Source: Notospermus geniculatus
Taxonomy: Eukaryota > Nemertea > Pilidiophora > Heteronemertea > Lineidae
Assembly (NCBI GenBank): GCA_002633025.1
Contig: NMRB01000476.1
Coordinates: forward strand, 103,642 to 167,641
DNA length: 64,000 nucleotides
Direction: 5' to 3'
Positions 62,649-64,000 of this stretch are shown here, in pieces. How positions within the stretch are numbered: position 1 is the first letter of the stretch; each line of letters begins with the position of its first letter. The notes below the pieces were generated by a model. It did not search any database. It was not told the origin of the DNA and saw only the letters and a list, made by a program, of their open reading frames with translations. The position numbers were made by a program, and so were the translations under genes.

Positions 62649-63963
62649 ATGGCGAATCAACAGCAACTGCAGGTTAGTAGGTTTTTGTAGTGTATTAATT
62701 TCGAACCGCGACGCTAGGCCAAGGACGGGTGCCAGCTTGACGGTGAAATCATCTGTGTAGCATGAGTAGTTGTTTCCCGTCTGCCAGTGTTCCCCTAAAA
62801 TAGATGTTAGGTTAACAGTTCCAGTGCTAGGTACATGTATGTTATGTGTCAGGATGGGGGGTCAGCAATGAAATCTTCGACAGGCTTTGTACCCGGACGC
62901 TTACTGCTGATGATTGTCTTTTCTGCCCAACCCACAGGGGCATTACTCGGGGCTGTGTTATTACCGGGGTAAGTGCTCCTTGGACCTCTGTAACACACCC
63001 ACCACCCCTGCAATGCATGCCTCAAGTCAGGGTTTCTGCCAGAAATATTTTTGAGGGTATGCAGTTCTTCAAAATCAGCAAAAAAAACCCATGAAATTAA
63101 AATGGCCCTTTTCTGTTTCTTTGAGGGTACTCACACCATACCCTGCGTACCCTCTGGCGGAAACACTGCAAGTCCCTGTCTGTGGCCCAACGGGCCAAAA
63201 GGTCCTCGCTTATCTCTCCTCTTTTCAATTGCAGTACCAGGCCCTTGGCGCACAACCATACTCGCCAGCAGGTCGGGGCCAGACGGCAGGGGCGGATGGG
63301 ACCAGGAGAAAGTTCGCGAAGAATTACCAGAAAGGCTGCGGCATAACTCAAATCGTTCTCGGTAGTTTGGCGATACCCATAGGCATTTATGTAGTCGTCA
63401 CGGCTTGGCACATCGGGATACTAGGTGCGGGAATCTGGTGCGGAGCGTTCATGATTATTGCTGGAATTCTCGGCGTCGTGTCCTCAAAAACTGAGAAAAA
63501 GGGGACAATTGTGGCGTGCATGGTGATGTCTATCATCGCTAGCGTCTTTGGTTTCGTCTTTTTCGTCATTTCAACAATATTGTGCGTTCAGGACGTGTAC
63601 CGACGTTGGTATAACATGCACATGAACTACATCTATCCTCGATATGCGAGAAATGCCGCCGGGATTACTTTGAATTCCATTGGAGCGCTCTGCGGATTGG
63701 CCGAGGTTTTCGTCGCGGTGATCCAGTCTGCAATATGCTGCCGGACAACATGCTGCAATGGCCGACAGCAGCAACCCACTTCGGCTCCTGTGCTGACGTA
63801 CCAGACGGGTGGTATACCCCAGTCGGCGTATCCGACCCAGCCGAACGAGGGAGGCGTACAAACTGCGACAGGTCCTCCTGGGAGACCCCACGTCAGCGTA
63901 ATTTCGTCGGATGGAGCTGCTTATCCGCGGGGGTACACGACAGGACCGCCGCTGGGGCAGTAG
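62649..63963 (+). CDS. MS4A/CD20-like four-pass membrane protein
   Basis: The protein has 250 residues in two coding exons. Exon 1 (62649-62672) encodes MANQQQLQ and ends at the donor GTTAGT. Exon 2 (63235-63963) follows the acceptor CTTTTCAATTGCAG in phase 0. Four hydrophobic segments lie at about residues 45-66 (QIVLGSLAIPIGIYVVV), 70-91, 99-125 and 150-176. The first three are close together and a longer loop with RRWYNMHMNY precedes the fourth, the layout of the MS4A/CD20 family (Pfam CD20). The C-terminal tail from about 177 is Pro/Gln/Gly-rich with CCRTTCC next to the membrane, a likely palmitoylation-type cysteine cluster. Family members sit in the plasma or endosomal membrane as oligomers with roles in signalling and ion flux; the exact role here is unknown. 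The longer continuous frame opening at 63091 reads through intron and MITE and is not the true start. Confidence 0.85.
63028..63168. mobile_element. MITE of the CAGTGTTTCCGCC family, copy 4, in MS4A-like intron
   Basis: It starts CAGGGTTTCTGCCAG and ends CCCTCTGGCGGAAACACTG. A perfect 5-bp duplication CAAGT flanks it (63023-63027 and 63169-63173). It is inverted relative to copies 1 and 2. It ends 66 bp before exon 2, close to the branch-point region. Confidence 0.92.
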
Positions 63964-64000
63964 GCCCACCTACGGTTCAGCCAACGCCACAGGTGCCTGG

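Noticed and set aside
63091-63234. N-terminal 48 residues of the MS4A-like open frame
   Set aside because: They lie in an intron: a MITE occupies much of it and a clear acceptor ends at 63234, while MANQQQLQ upstream joins in phase.

Overview
This is a metazoan genomic window of about 64 kb, gene-poor and packed with repeats. Coding exons with GT-AG introns, tRNA- and 5S-rRNA-derived SINEs, many short foldback DNA transposons (MITEs), minisatellites and two runs of N point to an animal draft assembly. The gene content (a selenoprotein S with a real selenocysteine codon and a CD20/MS4A-like four-pass membrane protein) and the repeat style suggest a marine invertebrate, possibly a deuterostome. 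The species cannot be fixed from the sequence alone.

Only two genes are well supported, both on the + strand near the right end. The first is the 3' end of selenoprotein S (SELENOS/VIMP): two exons at 57892-57955 and 58407-58489, with an in-frame TGA at 58481-58483 that must be read as selenocysteine, followed by Gly and a TAA stop. The upstream exons and the SECIS element were not found by eye. The second is an MS4A/CD20-like gene: an 8-codon first coding exon at 62649-62672, a 562-bp intron holding a MITE, and a large second exon at 63235-63963. The two genes are independent; nothing suggests a shared pathway. Two further protein-like segments beside splice-like sites (about 16.9 kb minus, 17.6 kb plus) are low-confidence exon candidates.

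The rest is a transposon landscape. A tRNA(Ala-AGC-like)-headed SINE family has about 20 full or broken copies, mostly with the head on the minus strand. Three copies of a 5S-rRNA-like SINE (SINE3 type) and several other tRNA-headed repeats are also present. At least 15 foldback families can be delimited. Several show target duplications: 5 bp for a CAGTGTTTCCGCC family (four copies) and a CAGGGGCGGATCC family, 9 bp for a CATCCTCC family, TA for pogo/Tc1-like families, and TTAA for piggyBac-like ones. Nested insertions (a TTAA element in a TA element, two elements in one SINE, a MITE in a minisatellite) allow relative dating.

Minisatellites lie at about 13.8, 22.0, 27.5-28.2, 43.7-44.2, 44.9-45.4, 50.2-50.9 and 60.8-61.3 kb. 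The long open frames elsewhere mostly run through these repeats and are not convincing genes.
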